Notes: generated from the sequence alone by a model not told the origin. 64,000 bases of DNA from Mucilaginibacter terrenus (GCF_003432065.1 NZ_QWDE01000005.1:62001-126000); one strand, 5' to 3'; positions 43,741 to 53,021 are shown, numbered from the stretch's first letter. Translations and numbers: made by a program.

Positions 43741-43780
43741 AAAAAGCCCTGATCACATTAGTGATCAGGGCTTTTCTTTT
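43741..43780 (+). terminator. Rho-independent terminator of sdhCAB (bidirectional)
   Basis: aaaaagccctgatcac / gtgatcagggctttt with a 4-nt loop then TCTTTT. The A-run on the other side lets it also serve the minus-strand thioredoxin-like gene ending at 43796. Confidence 0.92.
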
Positions 43781-43795
43781 GATGGTTATTTCGGT

Positions 43796-44269
43796 TTAAA
43801 CTTTCTTTACAGCTTCAATCAGTTCGGGTATCTTGGGAACTTTCGTAAAGGATTTCACCAGGAAGCCATTCCTGTCGTATACGGCTACAAAAGGCGTTGT
43901 GGTTATCTGGTAGTACTTCTGCACACTGCCGCCGTAACCTTCGGTGCCCATAGTAAAGTTCTTGTAGGCCGATATGTTAAAGTCATGGTCAAAGGCTTTA
44001 ACCATCTTAATGTCCGTAAAAGTTATCATTACCACCTGTAAATCCTTAAAGCTGTTCATCTTCGGCTTCATGTCGTAGATCAGCTTTTGGCAATGGCTGC
44101 AATCCGGCGCAAAATAGATAAGCATCACCGGCTTATTCTTTTGCAGGTCTGCATTGGTAGTATAGGTATTATCCATTTTAAGCATCTTATAAGGTGCTAT
44201 AACGGGTGGCTGCGCTTTAATGCAGCCGGTAGCCATAATAAGGCTAAGAGCAAATAAAAGTCTTTTCAT
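43796..44269 (-). CDS. Thioredoxin-family thiol-disulphide protein, exported
   Basis: A 157-residue exported or lipid-anchored protein. The start at 44269 (MKRLLFALSLIMATGCIKAQ, possible lipobox ATGC) is preferred; an ATG five codons upstream is also possible. The thioredoxin fold has the active site FAPDCSHCQKL (CSHC) and the cis-proline loop QITTTPFVAVYD. Likely a periplasmic reductase. It follows the Gfo/Idh oxidoreductase by 7-22 bp on the same strand, with no obvious functional link. Confidence 0.88.
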   Translation of the reverse strand: MKRLLFALSLIMATGCIKAQPPVIAPYKMLKMDNTYTTNADLQKNKPVMLIYFAPDCSHCQKLIYDMKPKMNSFKDLQVVMITFTDIKMVKAFDHDFNISAYKNFTMGTEGYGGSVQKYYQITTTPFVAVYDRNGFLVKSFTKVPKIPELIEAVKKV

Positions 44270-44291
44270 CTTTTGGTATAACATCTTTATG

Positions 44292-45308
44292 CTAAGCTTC
44301 CAGCAGCTCCAGCTGCCAGTAAATGTGCTCTTCAGTTACAGGGAATAACGCGTTTTCGCGCACGGTATGATACACAGCATCAAATATCTGCATATAATTG
44401 CCTTTATGTGATGGTACCGCTTCTACACACTTGCGGTTGTCAATATCCATTATCACCAGCTTACCTTCGTTTCCTGCCGGTTCTACACCATACTCGCCAT
44501 TATCGGGCATCATGCCTTTGTCCAACTGTGCTTCCTGCACATCGGTGCGGTTTTTAACAAAGCTGCCCGCGGTCCCGTTAACAATAAACCCGGGCTGTTC
44601 CTCAGCTATCAGCAAGCCCGAGGTTAGGTAAACATTAAGCTGATTAGGATACTTCAGATGAAAATGGAAATAATCAGGAACTTCTGATCCCTCACGATAG
44701 ATACCCGTGGTTTTTTCAAAAGATAACGGTCTTCCAAACAAAGCAATAGTGTTATCTACCAGGTGTGCACCTAAATCATACACCAGGCCGTTTGCGGGCA
44801 CGTCTTTGGTTTCTTTAAAGGCTTTAACCCCTATCTGTGCTTTGTACCTGTCCATCCTGAAGATCACCTCCTGCAAAGTACCCAAACGGCCGCTTTCGAT
44901 AACTTCTTTCACCGAAAGAAAACCACTGTCGTACCTCCGGTTCTGGTATATCATCACATGCTTTTGCAGCTCGCGGCCTTTATCAAACAAATACTTTACC
45001 TCCTCTGCTGTAGCAGCAGCAGGCTTTTCAATCAGCACATGCTTGCCGGCCTCCATGGCCTTAATGGCATGCTCCAGGTGCAGGTTGCTGGGTGTATTTA
45101 CAATAACCAGTTCAATTTCATCGTCGTTTAATAAATCGTCTATTGAATTATAGCTGATGATATCCGGATAAATTTCCGCTGCCTTTTTCTGGCTGCGTTC
45201 TACTATCGCCTTCAACCTAAAATTGGGGTTGGTATGGATGAAAGGCGCATGAAAAATTCTACCGGACATGCCGTAGGCCATTAAACCGGTTACAATAGGT
45301 GCTGACAT
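44292..45308 (-). CDS. Gfo/Idh/MocA family NAD(P)-dependent oxidoreductase
   Basis: A 338-residue cytoplasmic dehydrogenase. The N-terminal Rossmann domain (VTGLMAYGMSGRIFHAPFIH) is followed by the family signature VLIEKPAAATAEE with the catalytic Lys of EKP, and a C-terminal alpha/beta substrate domain with NGLVYDLGAHLVDNTIALFG. These enzymes act on sugars, inositols or related compounds; the substrate is unknown. The GxGxxG motif is altered to AYGMSG, as in the YdgJ/GFO-like subgroup. Confidence 0.9.
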   Translation of the reverse strand: MSAPIVTGLMAYGMSGRIFHAPFIHTNPNFRLKAIVERSQKKAAEIYPDIISYNSIDDLLNDDEIELVIVNTPSNLHLEHAIKAMEAGKHVLIEKPAAATAEEVKYLFDKGRELQKHVMIYQNRRYDSGFLSVKEVIESGRLGTLQEVIFRMDRYKAQIGVKAFKETKDVPANGLVYDLGAHLVDNTIALFGRPLSFEKTTGIYREGSEVPDYFHFHLKYPNQLNVYLTSGLLIAEEQPGFIVNGTAGSFVKNRTDVQEAQLDKGMMPDNGEYGVEPAGNEGKLVIMDIDNRKCVEAVPSHKGNYMQIFDAVYHTVRENALFPVTEEHIYWQLELLEA

Positions 45309-45355
45309 AATGGTAAAATTATCATTATTAATACACGCGGCAATAAATAATAAAC

Positions 45356-45391
45356 AAAAAAGGGGAACAAGCAGCGCCCGTTCCCCTTTTC
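45356..45391 (-). terminator. Terminator of the DUF4142 gene
   Basis: aaaaaaggggaac / gttccccttttc with an 11-nt loop, directly past the stop codon on the minus strand, followed by a T-run there. Confidence 0.85.
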
Positions 45392-45411
45392 TCTCTTATT
45401 TAAATACCCGA

Positions 45412-45993
45412 TTATTTCATCGATTTTTGGATGGCTTCTATTTTAGCCAGGTGTGCTTGTACCACGGGCAAGGTTTTGGTAGCAAATGCCATGAGTTCCT
45501 TGTCTTTGCAGTTTTTAGAACCGTCTTCAAGTAACGATACAGTTTTTTTATGGCCATCAACCATTGCGTCTACATAAGCTTTATCAAACTCTTTGCCTGA
45601 TTTGCCTGCAAGCTCAGTAGCTTTTTTCTGGTGCTCTTCATCAGGTGCAACCGGTAATGTAATATTCTTGGTTTTAGCAATCGCCATCAGTTCTTCGTTT
45701 GCTTTACCGTGGTCCATTACCATCATGTTGGCAAATTCTTTTACTTGCGGGTTTGTTGCTTTTTCAGCTGCCAATTTGCCCAATGCAACTTCTGCAAGGC
45801 CGCCATTAGCTACGTCAGTAGCAAACTTAGCGTCCATTTCGTCAACTGCAATACCGGTAGCACCGGTAGTAGTTGTATCCTTAACCTGGTTAACGCTATC
45901 GGCACTTTCTTTACTGTCTTTTGCGGCATTGTTACATGCCTGGAACGACAAGGCTGCAAGCCCTATCATTGCCACTAAACTGATCTTTTTCAT
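45412..45993 (-). CDS. DUF4142 domain lipoprotein
   Basis: A 193-residue lipoprotein with signal peptide MKKISLVAMIGLAALSFQAC (lipobox FQAC), a Ser/Asp/Thr-rich linker and a helical DUF4142 domain (FATDVANGGLAEVALGKLAA ... FANMMVMDHGKANEELMAI ... AYVDAMVDGHKKTVSLLE). DUF4142 is a ferritin-like four-helix family of unknown role, found in stress-related envelope proteins. Monocistronic. Confidence 0.88.
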   Translation of the reverse strand: MKKISLVAMIGLAALSFQACNNAAKDSKESADSVNQVKDTTTTGATGIAVDEMDAKFATDVANGGLAEVALGKLAAEKATNPQVKEFANMMVMDHGKANEELMAIAKTKNITLPVAPDEEHQKKATELAGKSGKEFDKAYVDAMVDGHKKTVSLLEDGSKNCKDKELMAFATKTLPVVQAHLAKIEAIQKSMK

Positions 45994-46077
45994 TTTGTAG
46001 GTTATGTATTTGTTTTTTAGTTAACACTTTTTCGCACAATTAGTTTTCGGGCGGCTTATTCTTGTTAAACAGCAGTA

Positions 46078-46106
46078 TTGTTATAGCCAAAGTTTTGTTA
46101 TTTTTG
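46078..46106 (+). promoter_or_regulatory. gcvH promoter
   Basis: TTG at 46078-46080 and TATTTTTG at 46099-46106 with an 18-bp spacer, 20 bp before the gcvH ATG. Confidence 0.55.
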
Positions 46107-46126
46107 ACACATATAAAATCAACATT

Positions 46127-46507
46127 ATGAATTTTCCTGCCGAGTTAAAGTATACGAAAGATCACGAGTGGATTAGGGTTGAAGGCAACACTGCTACTAT
46201 AGGAATTACCGAATTTGCTCAGGGCGAATTGGGTGACATTGTTTACATCGATATTAATACTGTTGGGCAGGATGTTGCCAAAGAGGCTGTTTTTGGCACC
46301 GTTGAGGCTGTAAAAACCGTATCTGACTTATTCATGCCGGTAAATGGTACAGTAGCTGAAATTAACCCGCTGTTAGATACTCAGCCAGAATTGGTAAACA
46401 GCGACCCTTACGGTGACGGCTGGATGGTAAAAATTACACTGAGTAACGTTGCCGAGGTTGAGGAGTTATTATCAGCAGACGATTATAAAGGCGTAATTGG
46501 CGTTTAA
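46127..46507 (+). CDS. gcvH: Glycine cleavage system H protein
   Basis: A 126-residue lipoyl carrier that shuttles the aminomethyl group between the P, T and L proteins of the glycine cleavage complex. The lipoyl-lysine motif is FGTVEAVKTVSDLFMPVNG, and the N-terminal KYTKDHEWIRVEG is typical. gcvT and gcvP are not in the window. Its TAA stop overlaps the ATG of the VanZ gene by one base, implying translational coupling. Confidence 0.95.
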   Translation: MNFPAELKYTKDHEWIRVEGNTATIGITEFAQGELGDIVYIDINTVGQDVAKEAVFGTVEAVKTVSDLFMPVNGTVAEINPLLDTQPELVNSDPYGDGWMVKITLSNVAEVEELLSADDYKGVIGV

Positions 46508-46902
46508 TGACCGGAAAGCTTAAATATTACGGGCCCGCTATTTTGTGGGCCCTCTTTATTTTGATTATTTGCAGCCTGCCTATGGGCGGGATAGATAAGT
46601 CGCCAAGGTTTTTTCCCGGGTTTGATAAACTGGTGCATTGCGGATTGTTCTTTGTACTCGCCACGCTTTATTGCTTCGGCAGCATCAGGCGGTTTAAAAC
46701 CCGGGGCTTGAGAATAGAGATAGCAATAAAGAACACCATTGTGCTGATTAGCTATGGTGCATTAATAGAAGTATTACAAATGTATATATTTACCTGGCGC
46801 ACCGGCGATGCTACCGACTTGTTTGCCGACACTGTTGGTGCTTGCATGGGCATATTTGCCGTATTGGTAACTGCAACTGCATTAAATCATGAAAACAGCT
46901 AA
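46507..46902 (+). CDS. VanZ family membrane protein
   Basis: A 131-residue membrane protein with four hydrophobic helices. The VanZ-family layout is visible: WALFILIICSLPMGG, then the conserved DKLVHCGLFFVLATLY (Asp/His region), and the Glu/Asp-containing IEVLQMYIFTWRTGDATDLFADTVGA. The biochemical role is unknown; VanZ itself gives low teicoplanin resistance. It starts on the gcvH stop codon and overlaps the following small lipoprotein gene by 14 bp. Confidence 0.88.
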   Translation: MTGKLKYYGPAILWALFILIICSLPMGGIDKSPRFFPGFDKLVHCGLFFVLATLYCFGSIRRFKTRGLRIEIAIKNTIVLISYGALIEVLQMYIFTWRTGDATDLFADTVGACMGIFAVLVTATALNHENS

Positions 46903-47023
46903 AATTATACTGCTCGGCATACTTGCCACTGTTGTTGTTTCGTCATGCGGCATCTTTAAGAAAGATTGTGGTTGCCCGCATTTCGGCGCCCGTAAGCCTA
47001 CCCAAAAAGTTTACAGATCGTAG
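46889..47023 (+). CDS. 44-residue small lipoprotein
   Basis: Starts inside the end of the VanZ gene. The product MKTAKIILLGILATVVVSSC has a lipobox VSSC and continues GIFKKDCGCPHFGARKP. The mature peptide would be about 25 residues, rich in Cys, Lys and Gly, with a DCGCPH cluster that could bind metal. The overlap with vanZ supports translation. Function unknown; the feoAB promoter begins shortly downstream. Confidence 0.65.
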   Translation: MKTAKIILLGILATVVVSSCGIFKKDCGCPHFGARKPTQKVYRS

Positions 47024-47054
47024 ACGATCATCTAAAAAAATCCCCCTAATCTTA

Positions 47055-47085
47055 TTTGGATTTATTTTAAATAAGCTTACATTTG
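47055..47085 (+). promoter_or_regulatory. feoAB promoter
   Basis: TTTG at 47055-47058 and TACATTTG at 47078-47085 with a 19-bp spacer match the Bacteroidota consensus well. The feoA ATG is 18 bp later. Confidence 0.75.
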
Positions 47086-47102
47086 TGTACAAATTTACGC
47101 GA

Positions 47103-47318
47103 ATGAATTTATCAGAACTTTCAGTAGGAGAAGCAGGTACAGTAAAAGAGTTTACTGACCTTGAAATGTCTGTTAAACTAATGGAAATGGGCTGCCTGCC
47201 CGGAGAAAAGATAACTGTAGCACGGGTAGCTCCACTTGGTGACCCTATTGCTATTCACGTTTCCGGCTATCAATTAAGTTTGCGCAAATTCGAAGCGTCA
47301 ACAATAATTTTGCAGTAG
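47103..47318 (+). CDS. feoA: Ferrous iron transport protein A
   Basis: A 71-residue SH3-like protein. The ATG at 47103 (MNLSELSVGEAGTVKEFTDL) is chosen because it follows the promoter; an in-frame ORF runs further upstream but does not look like coding sequence. The FeoA pattern VKLMEMGCLPGEKITVARVAPLGDPIAI is clear. It assists FeoB-mediated Fe(II) uptake. The feoB start is 14 bp downstream. Confidence 0.9.
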   Translation: MNLSELSVGEAGTVKEFTDLEMSVKLMEMGCLPGEKITVARVAPLGDPIAIHVSGYQLSLRKFEASTIILQ

Positions 47319-47331
47319 TTCTTTTGGCCCA

Positions 47332-49446
47332 TTGAAAGTTGATATAAGAGTAGCGCTCGTAGGCAATCCCAATACCGGTAAATCAACACTTTTTAACGCC
47401 CTAACGGGCCTTAACCAAAAAATAGGCAATTTCCCTGGCGTTACTGTTGATAAGAAAGTGGGCTTTTCTCAATTGCCTGATGGCCGCAAGGCCGAAATAG
47501 TAGATCTTCCCGGAACATACAGTCTTTATCCCAAAAGCCGCGACGAATCTATTGTATTTAGCGTTTTAGCTGATAAAGATTCGGAATTAACGCCTGACAT
47601 GGTGGTCATCATCCTTGATGCTACCAATCTTAAACGTAACCTGCTGCTATATACGCAGGTAGCTGACCTTAAAATACCTGTAATAATCGCGCTTAACATG
47701 ATGGATATGGCAAAGAAAGCTAATATCCAGATTGATATTAATCTACTGTCGGCAAGGCTTGGAGTGCCTGTTGTACCGGTTTCTGCACGTAAAAGCGAAG
47801 GCATAGATGAACTGAAAAAAGCAATCTCATATGTAAGCAAGTTTGCACTACAGGTAGATACTATTGATGTACGCGCGCTGGCACCAGCATTAATTGATGA
47901 TATAGCTGAGGAGATAAATACAGACAACCCCTACTTTGCTTTGCAGCTGGCGCACCAGCACGAAACGCTGAAGTTTCTTAAACCGCAGCAGAGCGACCGG
48001 ATAGAGGAACTGGAGAAAAAACATAATTTCCATTCGCAAAAAGCTCAGGCAACTGAAACCATAGCGCGGTACAACTACATCAACGATGTACTGTACGATA
48101 CCGTTAAAACACCCGAAACAGCTCACGAAGAAAGCATAAGCAATAAAATAGACCGTGTACTCACACACAAAGTTTTCGGCTTTTTAATATTCATTGGGGT
48201 ACTGCTGTTCATGTTCCAGTCCATCTTTGCGTGGTCGGCTTATCCCATGTCGCTCATCGAAGATCTATTTGTGTGGTTAGAAGGCATACTGCGGAACGTT
48301 TTACCAGCAGGCCCGGTAGCGGATTTGCTTATAGACGGTGTAGTTGCCGGTTTAAGCGGAGTACTGGTATTTATTCCCCAGATAGCTATACTGTTTGCAT
48401 TTATCTCTATCCTTGAGGACACCGGCTATATGGCCCGCGTAACGTTCATGATGGATAAGATCATGCGTAAGGTAGGCCTTAATGGCAAATCTGTTGTGCC
48501 GTTAATAGGAGGCTTTGCCTGTGCGGTGCCTTCTATTATGAGTACGCGTACAATAGAGAACTGGAAAGACAGGATGATAACCATAATGGTTACGCCGCTT
48601 ATAACCTGCTCGGCACGCTTGCCAGTTTACGTATTGCTGATATCTCTTGTAGTGCCAAACCGAAACATTTGGTGGTTGTTTAACTTACAAGGGCTTGCGC
48701 TAACAGGCATGTACCTGCTCAGCCTGGTATCGGCTATAGTAGTAGCATTTGTAATGAAGTATATTTTAAAAGCGCGTGAGCGTGGATACTTTATTATGGA
48801 GCTGCCCGTGTATCGTATGCCGCGGTGGAACAACGTGTTGCTTTCTATGTACGATCGTGCTAAGACCTTTGTGCTAGAAGCCGGCAAAGTTATAATTGCA
48901 GTATCTGTTATCCTTTGGGTATTATCTTCTTACGGACCGGGCGACCGCTTCCAAAAGATTGAACAAAAGTACAGCGCGCCCAAATATACCGGCAACGTGA
49001 AACCTGACGAACTGAACCGGATTATCTCATCAGAAAAACTCGAAAACTCTTATGCCGGCGTATTAGGGCATGCAATAGAGCCGGCAATAAAGCCGCTTGG
49101 CTTCGACTGGAAAATAGGCATATCGCTAATTACATCATTTGCGGCACGCGAGGTTTTCGTAGGAACAATGGCTACCATTTACAGTGTGGAAGGTGATGCC
49201 GACCGAATAGATTCTGTACAGGACAAAATGCGGAACGCCCGTAATCCGCAAACAGGCAAACCGGTGTTTACAATGGCAGTAGCGTTCTCCCTGATGATGT
49301 TTTATGCTTTTGCCATGCAATGTGCCAGCACAGTTGCCGTGGTTTACCGCGAAACAAAAAACTGGCGCTGGCCGGCCGCACAGTTCCTGTACATGACCGT
49401 ATTGGCTTATGGGGCTGCATTTTTGGTATATACCCTTCTAAAATAA
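47332..49446 (+). CDS. feoB: Ferrous iron transporter FeoB
   Basis: A 704-residue inner-membrane Fe(II) transporter, TTG start. The N-terminal G domain has G1 GNPNTGKST, G3 DLPGTYSLYP and G4 NMMD, followed by the helical GDI domain. The membrane part has two Gate regions, including PLIGGFACAVPSIMSTRTIEN with the conserved Cys and the later SFAAREVFVGTMATIY. Translation is probably coupled to feoA. Regulation by iron is expected, but no Fur-type box was identified. Confidence 0.95.
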   Translation: MKVDIRVALVGNPNTGKSTLFNALTGLNQKIGNFPGVTVDKKVGFSQLPDGRKAEIVDLPGTYSLYPKSRDESIVFSVLADKDSELTPDMVVIILDATNLKRNLLLYTQVADLKIPVIIALNMMDMAKKANIQIDINLLSARLGVPVVPVSARKSEGIDELKKAISYVSKFALQVDTIDVRALAPALIDDIAEEINTDNPYFALQLAHQHETLKFLKPQQSDRIEELEKKHNFHSQKAQATETIARYNYINDVLYDTVKTPETAHEESISNKIDRVLTHKVFGFLIFIGVLLFMFQSIFAWSAYPMSLIEDLFVWLEGILRNVLPAGPVADLLIDGVVAGLSGVLVFIPQIAILFAFISILEDTGYMARVTFMMDKIMRKVGLNGKSVVPLIGGFACAVPSIMSTRTIENWKDRMITIMVTPLITCSARLPVYVLLISLVVPNRNIWWLFNLQGLALTGMYLLSLVSAIVVAFVMKYILKARERGYFIMELPVYRMPRWNNVLLSMYDRAKTFVLEAGKVIIAVSVILWVLSSYGPGDRFQKIEQKYSAPKYTGNVKPDELNRIISSEKLENSYAGVLGHAIEPAIKPLGFDWKIGISLITSFAAREVFVGTMATIYSVEGDADRIDSVQDKMRNARNPQTGKPVFTMAVAFSLMMFYAFAMQCASTVAVVYRETKNWRWPAAQFLYMTVLAYGAAFLVYTLLK

Positions 49447-49500
49447 CGCAGGGCTTTTGTCTGTAAGCTATTCTAATTATCTTTGATACTGAGGTAGACA

Positions 49501-50112
49501 TTGGATAAAGTAAAAGTTCTGGAAAAGTATCTTCCACCGGATGCGGCCCCTCTTATTGGCCGCTGGATAGATTACTTTAAATGTGAGTTTAAGATCTCCC
49601 GTAACCGTAACAGCAAATTTGGCGATTACCGTGCACCTTACGGTGGTAAGGGTCACCGCATATCTGTAAATTATGATCTTAATCCCTACGCTTTCCTGGT
49701 AACAACTGTACACGAGTTTGCGCATTTGCATACCTGGAACGAGCATAAGCAAAAAGCAAAGCCACACGGCACCGAATGGAAAAGCAACTTTAAGCGGATG
49801 ATGCAGCCTTTTTTTGAAAAGGATGTCTTCCCAGCCGATATTAAGCAAGCGATCACAAGTTACCTTAACAATCCGGCTGCGTCCAGCTGTTCAGACCTTA
49901 CACTTTATCGCTCCTTAAGAAAATACGACGCTCCGAAGGAAGATGTACATACCGTAGAAAAGCTGCGGGTAAATGCCGTTTTCAAGTTGAAGGACGGCAG
50001 GGTATTTCGCAAGGGAGAAAAGCTGCGCAAACGGTTTAAATGCGTAGAGGTAAGCAGCAAGCGGGTATACCTGTTCAGCCCTGTTGCCGAGGTGGAATTA
50101 ATTGATGGTTAA
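49501..50112 (+). CDS. SprT-like zinc metalloprotease-domain protein
   Basis: A 203-residue protein, TTG start (DKVKVLEKYLPPDAAPLIGRW). The SprT-like motif TVHEFAHLHTWNEHK (HEFAH plus a later HGTEWKSNFKRMM) supplies a HExxH zinc site. A C-terminal beta segment (VFKLKDGRVFRKGEKLRKRF) looks like a small nucleic-acid-binding-type barrel rather than the usual zinc ribbon. The family includes DNA-protein crosslink proteases, but the role of bacterial members is not settled. Confidence 0.85.
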   Translation: MDKVKVLEKYLPPDAAPLIGRWIDYFKCEFKISRNRNSKFGDYRAPYGGKGHRISVNYDLNPYAFLVTTVHEFAHLHTWNEHKQKAKPHGTEWKSNFKRMMQPFFEKDVFPADIKQAITSYLNNPAASSCSDLTLYRSLRKYDAPKEDVHTVEKLRVNAVFKLKDGRVFRKGEKLRKRFKCVEVSSKRVYLFSPVAEVELIDG

Positions 50113-50134
50113 AGCGCCTAAAGTGGCCCTGGTC

Positions 50135-52111
50135 TTAAAAACTGAGTAACCTGGCCATAAACTCTTCCAACCGGGCCTTTGCCAGGAATTGATCTTCCAG
50201 TGCCTTGTTCATAGGGATAGGCGTGTCAAGACTTCCGCAGCGCATAACAGGAGCGTCAAGATATTTAAACAAGTGCTCACCGATGTAAGCAGCTAATTCA
50301 CCACCGAACCCGCTGGTGAGTGTGTCTTCATGCAATATCAGCACTTTGGATGTCTTCATTACTGTTTTTTCAACCGCCTCTTTGTCCCACGGCTGCAAGC
50401 TCCGCAGATCCAATATCTCTATAGATTGTTCCGGATGATTGTCTGCATACTCCATAGCCCAGTGCACGCCAAGTCCGTAGGTGATAATACTGGCTTTAGT
50501 GCCCTTCCTTACAATATTGGCCTTACCTATCTCCACATAGTGATCATCGTCCGGAACATTGCCGGTAGTACTACGGTACAGATATTTATGTTCAAAATAC
50601 ATAACCGGGTTAGGATCTTCAATAGCCGACATAAGCAGCCCTTTGGCATCATCAGGAAATGCCGGGTATACCACTTTTAATCCGGGAGTTTTAGTAAACC
50701 AGGCTTCGTTGGATTGCGAATGAAACGGCCCTGCACCAGTGCCCGCCCCGGTAGGCATACGTATTACCACGTCTACATGCTGCCCCCAGCGATAGTATGT
50801 CTTTGCCAGATTGTTTACTACCTGATTAAACCCACTGCTTACAAAATCGGCAAACTGCATTTCAACCACGGCCTTATAGCCATTTAGCGCAAGCCCCATG
50901 GCAGCACCTACAATACCCGACTCGCAGATTGGCGTATTGCGTACCCGCTCTTTTCCAAACTCTTCAACAAAGCCCTGAGTGATTTTAAATGCGCCACCAT
51001 ACTCAGCAATGTCCTGCCCCATAATTACCAGGTTGCTGTATTTCCGCATACTTTGCCTTAGTCCATCACTAATAGCGTCTATGTACCTTTTACCTGATAG
51101 TACCTCATACGGCTTAGGTTCCGGTTTGTGATACGTACGATAAACTGAGTTCAGCTCCGTTTGAGCATGGGGTACAATATCAGGCTCGTTAAAAACCTTT
51201 TCTATCTCAATATCTATCAATTTTGTGAACTCCTCACGCAGGTAAGGCACCCATTCCTTACGGAGTACCTGTTCATCCAGCAGGTATTGCTCAAAATTAT
51301 CCAGCGGATCATGTTGCCGCCACTCTTCAAACAAGTGCTGGGGTACATACTTGGTTCCGGATGCCTCTTCATGCCCGCGCATCCTGAAGGTCATACACTC
51401 CAGCAACGCCGGCCGCGGCTTCCGGCGCATATCCTGCGCCAGTTCGTTCACAGTATCATAAACTTCCAATATGTTGTTACCGTTAATTCGTCGTCCCTCT
51501 ATGCCATAACCAATTGCCCGGTCTGCTAACGCTTCACACCGATATTGCTCGTTAGTAGGGGTAGATAGTGCATAGCCGTTGTTTTCTACGAGAAAAATGA
51601 CGGGCAGATCCCACACCGCTGCGATATTAAGTGCTTCGTGGAAATCACCTTCGCTGGTGGCACCTTCTCCGGTGTATACCAATGTCACTTTCTGCTGCCC
51701 GCTAAGTTTATCAGCCAGTGCTATACCGTCAGCTAAGGCAAGTTGCGGCCCCAAATGCGAGATCATCCCGACTATCTTATACTCCTGGGTGCCAAAATGA
51801 AAAGACCGATCGCGGCCCCGTGTAAAGCCGGACATCTTGCCCTGCCACTGTGCCATTAAACGTGATATAGGGATATTTCGGGCGGTAAATACGCCCAAGT
51901 TGCGGTGCATGGGCAGGATGTATTCATCAGGCTGCATGGCCAGCGTACTGCCTACAGCAATAGCTTCCTGCCCAATACCCGAGAACCATTTGGATATGCG
52001 GCCCTGGCGCAGCAGGATCAGCATCTTCTCTTCGACCAAACGCGGCAATAATAGTTTCTTGTAAAACGTTATTAAACCGTCATTATCGATATTTTTACGG
52101 TCGAAAATCAT
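50135..52111 (-). CDS. Fused alpha/beta E1 component of a branched-chain 2-oxoacid dehydrogenase
   Basis: A 658-residue TPP-dependent decarboxylase. Residues ~1-320 are the alpha part (AMQPDEYILPMHRNLGVFTA, then the TPP-binding YTGEGATSEGDFHEALNIAA...ENNGYA). From ~330 the beta part follows (MGQDIAEYGGAFKITQGFVE, PICESGIVGAAMGLALNG, GTGAGPFHSQSNEAWF, and the C-terminal VLILHEDTLTSGFGGELAA). Fusion of both subunits is a known Bacteroidota arrangement. Closest by motif to 2-oxoisovalerate dehydrogenase. E2 and E3 are not in the window. Confidence 0.92.
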   Translation of the reverse strand: MIFDRKNIDNDGLITFYKKLLLPRLVEEKMLILLRQGRISKWFSGIGQEAIAVGSTLAMQPDEYILPMHRNLGVFTARNIPISRLMAQWQGKMSGFTRGRDRSFHFGTQEYKIVGMISHLGPQLALADGIALADKLSGQQKVTLVYTGEGATSEGDFHEALNIAAVWDLPVIFLVENNGYALSTPTNEQYRCEALADRAIGYGIEGRRINGNNILEVYDTVNELAQDMRRKPRPALLECMTFRMRGHEEASGTKYVPQHLFEEWRQHDPLDNFEQYLLDEQVLRKEWVPYLREEFTKLIDIEIEKVFNEPDIVPHAQTELNSVYRTYHKPEPKPYEVLSGKRYIDAISDGLRQSMRKYSNLVIMGQDIAEYGGAFKITQGFVEEFGKERVRNTPICESGIVGAAMGLALNGYKAVVEMQFADFVSSGFNQVVNNLAKTYYRWGQHVDVVIRMPTGAGTGAGPFHSQSNEAWFTKTPGLKVVYPAFPDDAKGLLMSAIEDPNPVMYFEHKYLYRSTTGNVPDDDHYVEIGKANIVRKGTKASIITYGLGVHWAMEYADNHPEQSIEILDLRSLQPWDKEAVEKTVMKTSKVLILHEDTLTSGFGGELAAYIGEHLFKYLDAPVMRCGSLDTPIPMNKALEDQFLAKARLEEFMARLLSF

Positions 52112-52166
52112 ACCCCTAATCTAAGAAGTTTTTAAAACTTTGTATGTTTGAACATTCCTATTTACT

Positions 52167-53021
52167 ATGAAGCAATTGTACGTTATCCTGCTGGTATTAT
52201 TTGTTGGCTCGGGCCTTGTTGCATTCTCGCCTGACAGCTTTCTGCTCCCTGAGAACTTTTACCTGCATAAAGGCGATAAATTAAGCGTGCACCTGCTTAG
52301 CGGTGACGACTTTACCAAAGAAGGCGAGGACCGCTACAATTCCAAAAAGACGATCAAATTTAATATATACGACGGCTCTAAACCTACCGACTTGCTAAAA
52401 GTTGCTAAAGACAGCGCTGCCCCGGTACTTAGCTATACTCCTGCAAACAACGGGCTGGTACTTATCGGCATGACGCTTAAACCCGAAGTGAACGAATTAC
52501 CTCACGAGGACTTTGTGGCTTACCTGCAAAAGCAGGGGTACGATAACCTTGCCGATAAAATAAAAGATGATACTCGCCTTAACCTGGTTGAAAAATACCG
52601 CTATTTCCTGAAGACGCTGGTTAGTGTTGATAACGGCGGCGGCAGTAATTACAACAAAGTTACCGGCGATGAACTGGAAATTGTGCTTAAACAAAACCCC
52701 TACAAGAAAAGCTACGGCGACGATATTACAGCTGTTGTAAACTTCCAGGGGAAACCGCTTAAGGAAGGCAATGTGAGCCTTTACATAAAATCGGCATCAG
52801 GTAATGTGCACAAGGATTTGTTTAAAACAGATGCCGATGGTGTATTTAACTTTACCCCGAGCCGGGATGGTATTTACATGATCCGCTGCGTACAGATAGC
52901 CCCTTCTAAAACAAACGATGCCGATTTTGATACCTGGTGCGCAACTTACTCCTTTGCATTCAGCAACCGCGACGAGCTACCAAATACCTACAAAGAGTTT
53001 GGCTTTGGCGATAAGCACTAA
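52167..53021 (+). CDS. DUF4198-like exported protein
   Basis: A 284-residue protein with signal peptide MKQLYVILLVLFVGSGLVAF. Two beta-domains are visible: an N-terminal one (LLPENFYLHKGDKLSVHLLS) and a C-terminal one (KKSYGDDITAVVNFQGKPLK, TDADGVFNFTPSRDGIYMIR), matching the DUF4198 family associated with metal uptake or cobalt/nickel-related periplasmic proteins. No transporter is adjacent. Its stop overlaps that of the convergent RibD/DHFR-like gene by 4 bp. Confidence 0.75.
   Translation: MKQLYVILLVLFVGSGLVAFSPDSFLLPENFYLHKGDKLSVHLLSGDDFTKEGEDRYNSKKTIKFNIYDGSKPTDLLKVAKDSAAPVLSYTPANNGLVLIGMTLKPEVNELPHEDFVAYLQKQGYDNLADKIKDDTRLNLVEKYRYFLKTLVSVDNGGGSNYNKVTGDELEIVLKQNPYKKSYGDDITAVVNFQGKPLKEGNVSLYIKSASGNVHKDLFKTDADGVFNFTPSRDGIYMIRCVQIAPSKTNDADFDTWCATYSFAFSNRDELPNTYKEFGFGDKH

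Noticed and set aside
50135..52111. Alpha and beta E1 subunits joined, possible assembly error
   Set aside because: The linker is clean and in frame, and fused E1 proteins of this length are a known Bacteroidota form.
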